From Gemmiger formicilis (lineage in GTDB: Bacteria; Bacillota; Clostridia; Oscillospirales; Ruminococcaceae): a stretch of DNA of 64,000 bases. This document shows, piece after piece, positions 26,247 through 33,849 of this stretch (within the stretch, counting starts at the first letter, position 1; every line of letters starts with the position of its first letter). The position numbers were made by a program, and so were the translations under genes. Where the stretch lies: NCBI RefSeq assembly GCF_024462815.1, contig NZ_JANGCG010000005.1, forward strand, positions 1 to 64,000. The letters are read 5' to 3'. Under the pieces are notes generated by a model that searched no databases, had not been told where the DNA came from, and was given only the letters and a program-made list of their open reading frames with translations.

Positions 26247-27160
26247 TGAATGGATATACCGTCCTGCTGCTTGTTGCTGCTGCTATTACGCTGGCTGTCT
26301 CCCGGATTGCCCGCTGCATTGTCTTTCATCCGTTCAAAAATTTGTATCACGCAATAAAAGACCTGTATTATTACCAGTTGCATAGAGGTTGGCACAACTG
26401 CCCTGTCGGCGCGTTGGACATATACTGTGGGTATTTCGGCAGCGGTAAAACTCTGTCCCTTGTACATAAGGTGGTCGGCCTGTACAATCAGTATAATGAC
26501 AAAGTTGTATGGTGTCCGCGGCGTAAAAAGTTCGTAGTGCAGAAAATCAACATCCTGTCGAACGTGGATTTAGCCGTCCCCTATACAAAGCTGGAAAGCC
26601 TTGCGCAAGTTGTCAAAGCAAGTAAAACTATGAACGCTATTGACGATGAAAACGAAACGTTGACGGTCACGATTGTAGCTATGGACGAGTTGTCCGTTCA
26701 GATGAACAGTCGCAGCTTTAAGGACAACTTCAACGCCTACTTCTTGAACACGCTGCTCTGCTGCCGCCACTATCATATCAGTTTCTATGGTAGTGCGCAG
26801 CGTTTTCAGCACGTAGACAAGCTGCTCCGGGATGTAACGCACACAGTAATCCAGTGCAAAAAGATTTGGCGCTTTCAGCTTTGGAGTGCCTATGATGCGT
26901 GGGAAATGGAGAATGCAACCAATGCGGAAATGATTAAACCGCTGCGCTCCGGCTTGTGGTTTGTCCTCGACAAAGATTACAACGCCTATGATACTCTTGC
27001 GGTAGTAGATAACCTACAGAAAAAATTTGAGGAAGGTGACATTCTGTCTGAAGCTGAAATCATCACCAATCAGGCCCCGGCCGGCCCTCTGGGCCTAGAG
27101 GTAGCAACGAGCCCTACCCAGAAAGCGAAACGCCGGATGCAAGCCGGCACGAAAAAATAG
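26246..27160 (+). CDS. Zot/pI-type phage assembly ATPase
   Basis: 304 aa. A membrane helix at residues 5-24 is followed by the P-loop domain: Walker A GYFGSGKT (62-69) and Walker B VTIVAMDE (141-148). This is the morphogenesis protein that drives extrusion of the phage through the envelope, the hallmark gene of inoviruses. In M13 pI and Vibrio Zot the membrane helix lies after the ATPase domain; here it is at the N terminus. The last ~40 residues are charged and probably disordered. Starts in a TGATG overlap with the preceding gene. Confidence 0.88.
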   Translation: MNGYTVLLLVAAAITLAVSRIARCIVFHPFKNLYHAIKDLYYYQLHRGWHNCPVGALDIYCGYFGSGKTLSLVHKVVGLYNQYNDKVVWCPRRKKFVVQKINILSNVDLAVPYTKLESLAQVVKASKTMNAIDDENETLTVTIVAMDELSVQMNSRSFKDNFNAYFLNTLLCCRHYHISFYGSAQRFQHVDKLLRDVTHTVIQCKKIWRFQLWSAYDAWEMENATNAEMIKPLRSGLWFVLDKDYNAYDTLAVVDNLQKKFEEGDILSEAEIITNQAPAGPLGLEVATSPTQKAKRRMQAGTKK

Positions 27161-27551
27161 CAAGGCGGCAAGCGCAAAAGCGGGGCGCGGGGCTATTGCC
27201 CCCGCCCTGCTTGCGCTTGCCCGTTTGCTTTATCTTATAGATTTGTAGATTTGTAAAAACTGTGCAGACCTTGTATCTTGTGAGAACGACGGCCCCGACC
27301 GAGTTAATTGCAGCGCCTGCGCGGGTGCAACTTTTCAATAGTAGAAACTTTTATCGCGCAAAGGCAAGAGTAGAGCTTTACGGCAGCTGCTATTTTTCTC
27401 TCTATTTGCTTTAGCGCCGTCCGCACTACTTTGCCTTGTTGCCAACATTGCATGGCAAGAGAGTGCGAGAAGTTCCCCTAGTTGCGGTTATCGCTATATC
27501 TTGTTTGCCCTTTAGTTGCATATCGTTCCTTGCGCCGTGCTAGCACGGCGC
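27161..27551. other. Phage intergenic region
   Basis: 391 bp with no convincing gene. It begins with the ATPase terminator (27167-27221) and ends with the palindrome at 27532-27551; smaller foldbacks (for example TTGCCA/TGGCAA around 27450) lie between. This position corresponds to the structured intergenic region of filamentous phages. Confidence 0.5.
27167..27221 (+). terminator. Large hairpin after the assembly ATPase gene
   Basis: GGCAAGCGCAA at 27167 pairs with TTGCGCTTGCC at 27211-27221, and the GC-rich interior (GCGGGGCG.. with ..CGCCC) pairs further. A weak T-rich stretch follows. Confidence 0.6.
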
Positions 27552-27557
27552 TTTTTT
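27532..27557 (+). terminator. Palindromic terminator
   Basis: Perfect 20-bp palindrome GCGCCGTGCTAGCACGGCGC followed by six Ts. Those Ts also form the outer left arm of the giant hairpin. Confidence 0.75.
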
Positions 27558-27663
27558 GGTGTAAAAGTCAAGGGTAGGGGTGGAGATTTTTTCAGCACAG
27601 ACGCAGCGGAGCAAGTCTATGCTGAAAAAATACTACCCCGACCTTTACTTTTATACCAAAAAA
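27552..27663. other. Giant imperfect hairpin: candidate origin or packaging signal
   Basis: Left arm 27552-27602 pairs with 27615-27663 across a 12-nt loop: about 45 base pairs, interrupted by one bulged base (27569), two mismatches and a small internal loop near 27584/27632. Three non-Watson-Crick positions are G-T, as expected if the structure works as a single strand. TACTACC, close to the pMV158 nick site TACTACG, is at 27631-27637 beside the internal loop. Confidence 0.7.
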
Positions 27664-27705
27664 AATAAAATTTTAGTAGAACCAACCGAGAGGAGAACAA
27701 GAAGG

Positions 27706-28773
27706 ATGTATGTAGAACCACGACCAAAAGGACGACATTTTAGACCAGATGATAGAATAGCAATACAAGCCCTGTATAAAGCTGGACATTCTCAAAGAGA
27801 AATTGCAAAAGAAATAGGTTGTTCTCAATCTTCCATCAGTAGAGAATTGAAAAAGGGAAAAGTACAGCAATTAGACGGTGCAACCTATATTTTCTATTAT
27901 ACCTACGATGCTAGCACCGCCCAAAGATATGCAGAATACCAGTATACTGCGCACAGTAACGGTCTGAAAATCGGCAATAACCACAACTATGTAAATGCAA
28001 TAGCCGAGTGTATATCAATGGGATATAGCCCCTACGCCGCAATAGAAAAAGTCGGCAACACCTACGGCGTAAAGGTCACCAAGCAAACCATGTACCGCTA
28101 CATTGCTGAGGGTCTAATCCCACATACAACCTATAAAAATCTTCCAGTAGGACACCGCAAAAAGCGCAAAAAACAAGTACAATCAACTATGCGTTCAAAG
28201 AGTTTAAACCATCGCAGTATTGACCGCCGCTCAAAAGTTATATTGACCCGCGACAGCTTTGGACATTGGGAAATAGATAGTATTATAGGAACATCCGAGG
28301 GTAAAAACGAATCTTGCCTAGTAATGACAGAACGCCAGACTAGAGAAGAAATAGTAATTAAGGTAGAAGATAAAACTGCCGATGCCACTACAAAAGCAAT
28401 GCAACAGTTAAAGCAAACATTCGGAGATGACTTTAACAAAATTTTCTTCACCATCACCCTAGACAACGGTTCAGAATTTGCAAATCAAAACGCCTTTGAC
28501 GCGCTGGGCGTTCCCGCGTTCTACTGCCATCCCGGACACCCATACGAGCGCGGCAGTAACGAAAACAACAACAAACTCTTGCGCCGCCACTTTCCCAAGG
28601 GTCAGAGCATGAAACACAAAACACAGTACCACGCCACACAAGCGCAACACTTCGTAAACGGCTACCCGCGCGAAATGTTTAACGGAAGATGTAGTAACGA
28701 CCTGTTCAGAGAACAGCTAGAACAAATAAACTTGAGCGATAAACATAGAATTTATAATTTCTTTAAAATTTAA
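27706..28773 (+). CDS. IS30-family transposase
   Basis: 355 aa from ATG 27706 (GAGGAGA 10 nt upstream); the frame is open further upstream but through the giant hairpin. N-terminal helix-turn-helix (YKAGHSQREIAKEIGCSQSS, then ISRELKKG) and a DDE core: first Asp in GHWEIDSIIG, second in TLDNGSEFAN, Glu in PYERGSNENNNKLLRRHFP. This is full length for IS30. It is more A-rich than the phage genes. As no other recombinase is present it may act as the prophage integrase; alternatively it is an IS copy inserted into the phage, though no clear terminal inverted repeats flank it. Confidence 0.93.
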   Translation: MYVEPRPKGRHFRPDDRIAIQALYKAGHSQREIAKEIGCSQSSISRELKKGKVQQLDGATYIFYYTYDASTAQRYAEYQYTAHSNGLKIGNNHNYVNAIAECISMGYSPYAAIEKVGNTYGVKVTKQTMYRYIAEGLIPHTTYKNLPVGHRKKRKKQVQSTMRSKSLNHRSIDRRSKVILTRDSFGHWEIDSIIGTSEGKNESCLVMTERQTREEIVIKVEDKTADATTKAMQQLKQTFGDDFNKIFFTITLDNGSEFANQNAFDALGVPAFYCHPGHPYERGSNENNNKLLRRHFPKGQSMKHKTQYHATQAQHFVNGYPREMFNGRCSNDLFREQLEQINLSDKHRIYNFFKI

Positions 28774-28777
28774 AAAA

Positions 28778-28800
28778 GACAGCGGTTTACCGCTGTCCTC
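28778..28800 (+). terminator. Transposase terminator
   Basis: GACAGCGG TTTA CCGCTGTC, a perfect 8-bp stem 5 nt after the stop codon, followed by CTCCTT. Confidence 0.75.
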
Positions 28801-28879
28801 CTTAATCGTAAGTTCCGCGAACGCGGACGCATTGCGCATGGCATTAGGCTCGTTTAAATCCGTCGGAGACACCTTATTA

Positions 28880-28965
28880 GTTTTTCTGGTGGAGAGCAAC
28901 CAAAAAAACAGAGTATCACCGCGCTGGCGCGGCGATACCCAAAAGACGCTCACCAACAGAAAAAC
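28880..28965. other. Two-level foldback structure
   Basis: Outer arms GTTTTTCTGGTGGAGAGC (28880-28897) and GCTCACCAACAGAAAAAC (28948-28965) pair with two mismatches; inside, GTATC-A-CCGCG (28913-28923) pairs with CGCGG-C-GATAC (28928-28938) around loop CTGG. It could be a single- or double-strand replication origin or a packaging hairpin. Confidence 0.65.
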
Positions 28966-29149
28966 AAACTTTACCTAGCCGCAATGTGAGCGAAAGAGAC
29001 TGATAGAACAGATGCCCAGTTTTTCAAGCGCCTGTTTTATCGGTCTATTCGCGTTGTGCAAGTTGCACAGTTTCCCACGCCGCTTTAGGCGTTTTCCGCT
29101 ACCGCCTTTGTGCGCTTTGCTGAATTATCCGTTTGGGTGTTGACTTTAG

Positions 29150-29165
29150 GAAAAAACTTCATACA
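29150..29165. repeat. Prophage right attachment repeat (attR core)
   Basis: GAAAAAACTTCATACA, identical to 21097-21112. Its TCATACA end is also the -35-like element of the spoIIP promoter. Confidence 0.8.
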
Positions 29166-29187
29166 GGGCAAAAAAATTGCATAAATC
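29159..29187 (+). promoter_or_regulatory. Sigma-E-like promoter of spoIIP overlapping attR
   Basis: TCATACA (29159-29165), 14-nt spacer, CATAAATC (29180-29187); compare the B. subtilis sigma-E pattern of a TCATATT-like -35 and CATA-type -10 with 14-nt spacing. Located 24 nt before the spoIIP start codon. Confidence 0.5.
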
Positions 29188-29211
29188 TGGATAGAAAGGG
29201 GGTGTGTGCCA

Positions 29212-30315
29212 ATGCGGGAGCTGTCTGGCTGGGGGCTGCGCGCCCTGTGCGCGGCGGTGCTGGCTGGCTGTGCGGCGGCAGTGTCCGTCTGCCCCGGGCG
29301 CACGTGGCTGCTGCGTGCGGCGCTCTACACACAGGACCCCGCGGCGGCGGCAACCCTCACATGGCCGACCCCGCCCGCGCAGAGCGTCTATAAGCCCCAG
29401 AAGCCGGAGCCTCGCTCCACGCCGCAGCCCACGGCAAGCCCCTCCCCTGCCCCGACTGCCGCGCCGACACCCACCCCCACGACCACGCCGCTGCCCAGTG
29501 CCGCGCCCCCGCTGGAAAATGCGGGCCGCATACGCGCCGTGACGCTGAAGCAGGGCAGCGGCAGCGGGTATGTGCAGCTGGCGGCGGGCAGCATCCGCAA
29601 CAGCACCGAGCACCCTGATGCCGACCTACGCGCCGCCGTAACCACCCAGAGCCTGCCCTTTGCCGTGGAGAAAAACAGCGATGAGCCGCAGCTGCTCATT
29701 ATGCACACCCACGCCACCGAGAGCTACCAGACCTGGCCCGACCCGGTGTTTGACCCGGACTACACGGCCCGCAGCAAGAATACAGCGCTGAATATGTGCG
29801 CCGTGGGGGCCGAGATGGCGCGGGTGCTGAACGCCGCGGGCATCAACACGCTGCATGACGCCACCCTCTATGACGCACCCGGCTACACCGACAGCTACAA
29901 GCGCAGCCGTGCGGGTGTGCAGGCGTATTTGGAGCAGTACCCTTCTATTAAAGTAGTGCTGGATGTCCACCGTGACGCGATTGAGGACAGCGACGGCACC
30001 CGCGTCAAGCCGGTGTGTGAGCTGGACGGCGAGAGCGCCGCGCAGGTTATGATTATTGCCGGATGCGATAACGGCGCCAGTGTGCCCCTGCCGGACTGGC
30101 GGCTGAACCTACGCTTTGCCGCCGCGTGGGAAGCCGAAATGGAAAAGGCTTTCCCCGGCCTTACGCGGCCGGTGCTCTGCGGCTACCGGTTTTACAATCA
30201 GGATTTGACAACCGGCAGCCTGCTGATTGAGATTGGCGGCCACGCCAACACGCTGGACGAAGCCCTTTGCGCCGCCCGCCACGCCGCCGAAGCGCTGGCA
30301 GCGGTGCTGGGGTGA
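29212..30315 (+). CDS. spoIIP: Stage II sporulation protein P
   Basis: 367 aa from ATG 29212 with AAGGGGG upstream. An N-terminal anchor (residues ~8-27), a proline/threonine-rich spacer (about 50-100), then the amidase/endopeptidase domain with MHTHATESY (His165 region), DVHRDAI and EIGGHANTLDEA, the three metal-binding blocks of SpoIIP. With SpoIID and SpoIIM it thins septal peptidoglycan so that the mother cell can engulf the forespore. The prophage lies directly upstream; the native promoter seems to survive because the attachment repeat restores it. Confidence 0.94.
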   Translation: MRELSGWGLRALCAAVLAGCAAAVSVCPGRTWLLRAALYTQDPAAAATLTWPTPPAQSVYKPQKPEPRSTPQPTASPSPAPTAAPTPTPTTTPLPSAAPPLENAGRIRAVTLKQGSGSGYVQLAAGSIRNSTEHPDADLRAAVTTQSLPFAVEKNSDEPQLLIMHTHATESYQTWPDPVFDPDYTARSKNTALNMCAVGAEMARVLNAAGINTLHDATLYDAPGYTDSYKRSRAGVQAYLEQYPSIKVVLDVHRDAIEDSDGTRVKPVCELDGESAAQVMIIAGCDNGASVPLPDWRLNLRFAAAWEAEMEKAFPGLTRPVLCGYRFYNQDLTTGSLLIEIGGHANTLDEALCAARHAAEALAAVLG

Positions 30316-30341
30316 AGCAATATGGATTACACGCTTGGCCG

Positions 30342-30369
30342 TAGGGCGGGGTGGCCTTACCCCCCCCCG
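30342..30369. repeat. REP-like intergenic repeat, family B (degraded)
   Basis: GTAGGGCGGGGTGGCCTTAC followed by a run of Cs; diverged copy. A related GTAGGGAGCGGCGTCCCTGA block follows near 30404. Confidence 0.55.
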
Positions 30370-30539
30370 GAACTGTGCGGTATATGCTGCTTGCAGAGTG
30401 GCCGTAGGGAGCGGCGTCCCTGACGCCCCGCAGCGCCGAACCGGCGGCTTTACCGCTAACTCACGGAACCCCCTTTACTTTTTGCTTCATACCTGTTAAA
30501 ATAAAAATATTCATATGTATAAAGAGGAGTGGACTATCC

Positions 30540-31925
30540 ATGCAGAGAACGGAACTCGCATCGCTGTACAAGGCCACCCCTGCAGACGGCACCAAGGTCA
30601 CCGTCTGCGGCTGGGCCAAAACTGTGCGCGATTCTAAAAATATCGGCTTTATCTCGCTGTCTGACGGCAGCTGCTATAAGCCTGTTCAGATTGTTTTTCA
30701 GGCTGACAAGCTCGCCAACTATGCCGAGATTGCCAAGTGCGGCCTGTATACCAGCTTTGAGGTCACCGGCACGCTGGTGCTGACCCCCAATGCTAAGCAG
30801 CCGTTTGAAATCAACGCCGATGCCATCACCGTGCTGGGCCCCTGCGGCGGCGACTACCCGCTGCAGAAGAAGAAGATGGGCATGGACTATCTGCGCACGA
30901 TGACCCATCTGCGCCCGCGCACCAACACCTTCAACGCGGCGTTCCGCGTGCGCGGTCAGGCGGCCTTTGCCCTGCACCAGTTCTTCCATGAGCGCGGCTT
31001 TACCTACGTGCATACGCCGATTTTCACCGGCTCTGACTGCGAGGGTGCCGGCGAGATGTTCCAGGTCACAACGCTGGACCTCAACGATGTGCCCCGCAAT
31101 GACGAGGGCGGCGTTGACTACACGAAGGACTTCTTCAAGCGCCCGGTCAACCTGACGGTTTCCGGCCAGCTGGAGGCCGAGGCTATGGCCATGGCGCTGG
31201 GCAATGTCTACACCTTTGGCCCCACCTTCCGCGCCGAGAAGAGCTATGACACCCGCCACGCGGCCGAGTTCTGGATGATTGAGCCCGAGATGGCCTTTGC
31301 CGACCTGAACACCTATCTGGAAACCGCCGAGGCCATGACCCGCTATGTCATCCGCTTCCTGCTGGATAACTGCCCCGATGAGCTGGCTTTCTTCAACCAG
31401 TTCTTTGACAAGGGCCTGATTGAGCGTCTGGAGCTGGTGGCCAACTCCGACTTTGCCCGCGTGACCTACACCGACGCCATCGAGCTGCTGAAGAAGAACA
31501 ACGATAACTTCCAGTACAAGGTCGAGTGGGGCACCGACCTGCAGACTGAGCACGAGCGCTACCTGACCGAGCAGATTTTCAAGAAGCCGGTCTTTGTCAC
31601 CGACTACCCGAAGGAAATCAAGGCGTTCTATATGCGCCAGAACGAGGACGGCAAGACGGTTGCCGCCGCCGATATGCTTGTTCCCGGCATCGGTGAGCTG
31701 ATTGGCGGCTCCCAGCGTGAGGAGCGTCTGGATGTGCTGGAGGCCCGCATGAAGGAGCTGGGCCTAAACACCGCTGACTATGACTGGTACCTTGACCTGC
31801 GCCGTTACGGCAGCGTGAAGCATGCCGGTTACGGTCTGGGCTTTGAGCGCCTGCTGATGTACGTCACCGGCATCCCCAACATCCGTGACGTCATCCCCTT
31901 CCCCCGCACCTGCGGAGGCTTCTGA
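30540..31925 (+). CDS. asnS: Asparaginyl-tRNA synthetase
   Basis: 461 aa, AGAGGAG upstream of ATG 30540. N-terminal OB-fold anticodon-binding domain ([19 protein letters not shown]), then the class II catalytic core: motif 2 around [20 protein letters not shown] and motif 3 [15 protein letters not shown]. The AsnRS-type catalytic insert region ([20 protein letters not shown]) and sequence pattern favour AsnRS over AspRS. Overlaps mutY by one base (TGATG). Confidence 0.96.
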   Translation: MQRTELASLYKATPADGTKVTVCGWAKTVRDSKNIGFISLSDGSCYKPVQIVFQADKLANYAEIAKCGLYTSFEVTGTLVLTPNAKQPFEINADAITVLGPCGGDYPLQKKKMGMDYLRTMTHLRPRTNTFNAAFRVRGQAAFALHQFFHERGFTYVHTPIFTGSDCEGAGEMFQVTTLDLNDVPRNDEGGVDYTKDFFKRPVNLTVSGQLEAEAMAMALGNVYTFGPTFRAEKSYDTRHAAEFWMIEPEMAFADLNTYLETAEAMTRYVIRFLLDNCPDELAFFNQFFDKGLIERLELVANSDFARVTYTDAIELLKKNNDNFQYKVEWGTDLQTEHERYLTEQIFKKPVFVTDYPKEIKAFYMRQNEDGKTVAAADMLVPGIGELIGGSQREERLDVLEARMKELGLNTADYDWYLDLRRYGSVKHAGYGLGFERLLMYVTGIPNIRDVIPFPRTCGGF

Positions 31926-32953
31926 TGCAGCCCATTGCGGCACCGCTGCTGCAATGGTTCAACGCAAACAAAAGGCTCCTGCCCTTTCGGCAGGAGCCTT
32001 CTGCGTACCATATCTGGGTCAGCGAAATTATGCTGCAGCAGACCCGCGTAGCGGCGGCTATCCCCTATTATGAACGTTTTATCGCGGCATTGCCGGACCC
32101 TGCAGCGCTGGCGGCCTGTGAACCGGACGCTTTGCGCAAGCTGTGGCAGGGCCTTGGCTACTACAACCGCGTCAATAATATGCAGAAGGCGGCCCGCATT
32201 GTCTGCGAGCAGTACGGCGGTGAGCTGCCCGCCGATTATGACGCCCTGCGCAGCCTGCCGGGCATCGGGGACTACACCGCGGGGGCGATTGCCAGTATCG
32301 CCTTCGGCATCCCCGCGCCCGCTGTGGATGGCAATGTCCTGCGCGTCTTTGCGCGGCTCTGCAACGATGACGCCGATGTGATGACCCCGGCGACCAAAAA
32401 GGCCTTTACCGTGCGGGTGCTTGACCAGATGCCCAAGGCCACACCCGGGCCGTACAACGAGGCTTTGATGGAGCTCGGCGCGCTGGTATGCGTGCCCGGC
32501 ACCCCGCGCTGCGGCGAGTGCCCGCTGGTGGGGCTCTGCCAGGGATATGCGGCGGGCCGTGCGGCGGAGCTGCCGGTGAAGCCTGCACCCAAGGCGAAGG
32601 CCCGCGTGCCGGTGACGGTGGCTCTGATTGAGAGCGAGGCCGGCCTGCTTTTGCAGCGCCGCCCTGCCCGCGGCCTGCTGGCCGGACTCTGGCAGCCTGC
32701 GGCGTGGGAGAAAAGCCTGACCCGCGAGGAACTGACTGCGGCGCTGGCGAATCTGGGTGTGCAGGCAGCGCTGGATGAGCCGCTGCCTCCGGCAAAGCAC
32801 GTATTTACGCACAAAATCTGGGAGCTTGTCGGCTGGCGCGGCACCGCACCGGCCTGCCCCCTGCCCGACGGCTATGTCTGGGCCGCCCCCGCCCAGCTGG
32901 CCGAGGTTTACCCCGTGCCGAACGCATTCGGTGCGTATGTGAAGGGGCGGTAA
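31925..32953 (+). CDS. mutY: Adenine DNA glycosylase
   Basis: 342 aa. Helix-hairpin-helix LPGIGDYTAGAIASIAFG with the catalytic Asp in AVDGNVLRV; EIMLQQTRV is the adenine-pocket motif; [4Fe-4S] ligands occur in CVPGTPRCGECPLVGLC; the C-terminal ~110 residues are the Nudix-like domain that recognises 8-oxoG. Removes adenine mispaired with 8-oxoguanine. Translationally coupled to asnS. Confidence 0.94.
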   Translation: MQPIAAPLLQWFNANKRLLPFRQEPSAYHIWVSEIMLQQTRVAAAIPYYERFIAALPDPAALAACEPDALRKLWQGLGYYNRVNNMQKAARIVCEQYGGELPADYDALRSLPGIGDYTAGAIASIAFGIPAPAVDGNVLRVFARLCNDDADVMTPATKKAFTVRVLDQMPKATPGPYNEALMELGALVCVPGTPRCGECPLVGLCQGYAAGRAAELPVKPAPKAKARVPVTVALIESEAGLLLQRRPARGLLAGLWQPAAWEKSLTREELTAALANLGVQAALDEPLPPAKHVFTHKIWELVGWRGTAPACPLPDGYVWAAPAQLAEVYPVPNAFGAYVKGR

Positions 32954-33054
32954 CTGGCGGCGGAATTGTAGGGAGCGGCGTCCCGATAGATGTCGTTTCC
33001 CGGAACCGCGGGCGGATATGGAATCCGCCCCTACAGTGCAGCAATCATAAAAAA

Positions 33055-33090
33055 CAGGAGCGTTTCCCTTACCCAAGGGTGACGCTCCTG
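33055..33090. terminator. Bidirectional terminator between mutY and rsmE
   Basis: Stem CAGGAGCGT..CCCTT / AAGGG..ACGCTCCTG, T-rich on both outer sides; serves the convergent mutY and rsmE genes. Confidence 0.8.
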
Positions 33091-33117
33091 CTTGTTTTTA
33101 CATAGTATGGCTTGCGG

Positions 33118-33846
33118 TTATTCCAGATTGCCGGTCAGCAGCATGGCGGCGGTCAGGGCGGCCAGCGGCGCGGTCTCACAGCGCAGAATCCGCGGGCCAA
33201 GACCTACGGTGATTGCACCGGCGGCCTTGGCGGCGGCAGCCTCCTCAACCGAGAAGCCGCCCTCGCTGCCGGTCACGATGGCAAGGCGCTTGTACTGGCC
33301 GGGGTGCAGTACCTCCCGCAGGGAAGTACCGCCGCCCTCATAAAAATACAGAACAGCGTCAAACTTGCTGAACTCCGCGCAGACGGCGGCAAAATCATTC
33401 AGCGGCATGGCAACGTGCGGCAGCATGGCACGGCCTGCCTGCTTGGCGGCCTCGGCGGCAATGCGGTTGTAGCGCTCGTTCTTGGCGTCCTCTTTTTTGG
33501 GGGAGGCTACACAGTAGCGGCTGAAGAACGGCACAACCTCGGTCACGCCCAGCTCCACGCTGTGGCGGATGACCTCCTCCAGCTTGCCCTGCTTGGGGTA
33601 GCCCGCAAACAGTGTCACGGCGCAGTCCGGCTCGGCCTTGCTGGTGGTGCCGTCAGTTACGGTGAACTCCACCCGGCCGGGCTGAATGGCAGTGACCGTG
33701 CCGAGGTATTCCAGCCCATCGGGCCCGCAGAGCACAACCTCCTCGCCCAAGCGGGTGCGCATAACGTCCGCCAGATGATGGGCGTCGCTGCCGGTCAGCG
33801 CGGCGCGGCCGTCGGCCAGCTCCCGCGTAAAATAACGATGCGGCAT
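33118..33846 (-). CDS. rsmE: 16S rRNA (uracil-1498-N3)-methyltransferase
   Basis: 242 aa. N-terminal PUA-like domain and a C-terminal SPOUT (knotted) domain with the SAM-binding IVTGSEGGFSVEE and LGPRILRCETAPLAAL blocks characteristic of RsmE. Methylates U1498 of 16S rRNA. Separated by 3 nt from prmA upstream, a common pairing in Firmicutes. Confidence 0.95.
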   Translation of the reverse strand: MPHRYFTRELADGRAALTGSDAHHLADVMRTRLGEEVVLCGPDGLEYLGTVTAIQPGRVEFTVTDGTTSKAEPDCAVTLFAGYPKQGKLEEVIRHSVELGVTEVVPFFSRYCVASPKKEDAKNERYNRIAAEAAKQAGRAMLPHVAMPLNDFAAVCAEFSKFDAVLYFYEGGGTSLREVLHPGQYKRLAIVTGSEGGFSVEEAAAAKAAGAITVGLGPRILRCETAPLAALTAAMLLTGNLE

Positions 33847-33849
33847 GGT

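Larger units (their letters stand above)
28774..29149. other. Second structured phage intergenic region
   Basis: 376 bp without a convincing gene between the transposase and the right attachment repeat. It holds a transposase terminator, a two-level cruciform-like structure (28880-28965) and two further small hairpins (29055-29069, 29077-29092). Confidence 0.55.
21097..29165 (+). mobile_element. Inovirus-like (filamentous phage) prophage
   Basis: 8.07 kb bounded by the direct repeat GAAAAAACTTCATACA. Composition is clearly more AT-rich than the flanks. Gene order is replication module (ssDNA-binding protein, HUH Rep), coat module (major coat protein then a strong terminator; pIII-like attachment protein; three or four small membrane proteins), Zot/pI-type assembly ATPase, then an intergenic region with foldbacks and an IS30-family transposase. 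All structural genes are intact and tightly overlapping, so the element may be active. No lysis genes, repressor or tyrosine/serine integrase are visible. Filamentous phages of Gram-positive hosts are known but few are characterised (for example B5 of Propionibacterium). Confidence 0.9.

Noticed and set aside
27580..27705. Longer transposase start 42 codons upstream
   Set aside because: The extension would be translated from within the giant hairpin, has no ribosome-binding site and no similarity to IS30 N termini; ATG 27706 has GAGGAGA.
29055..29092. Small hairpins considered as terminators for a gene in 28800-29100
   Set aside because: No plausible start codon with ribosome-binding site or coding pattern in that interval on either strand.
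27551..29157. Possible IS30 terminal inverted repeats (TTTTTTGGTGTAAAAGTCAA and TTGACTTTAGGAAAAAAC)
   Set aside because: The match needs gaps and is dominated by A/T runs; the implied element length (1.6 kb) is also long for IS30.
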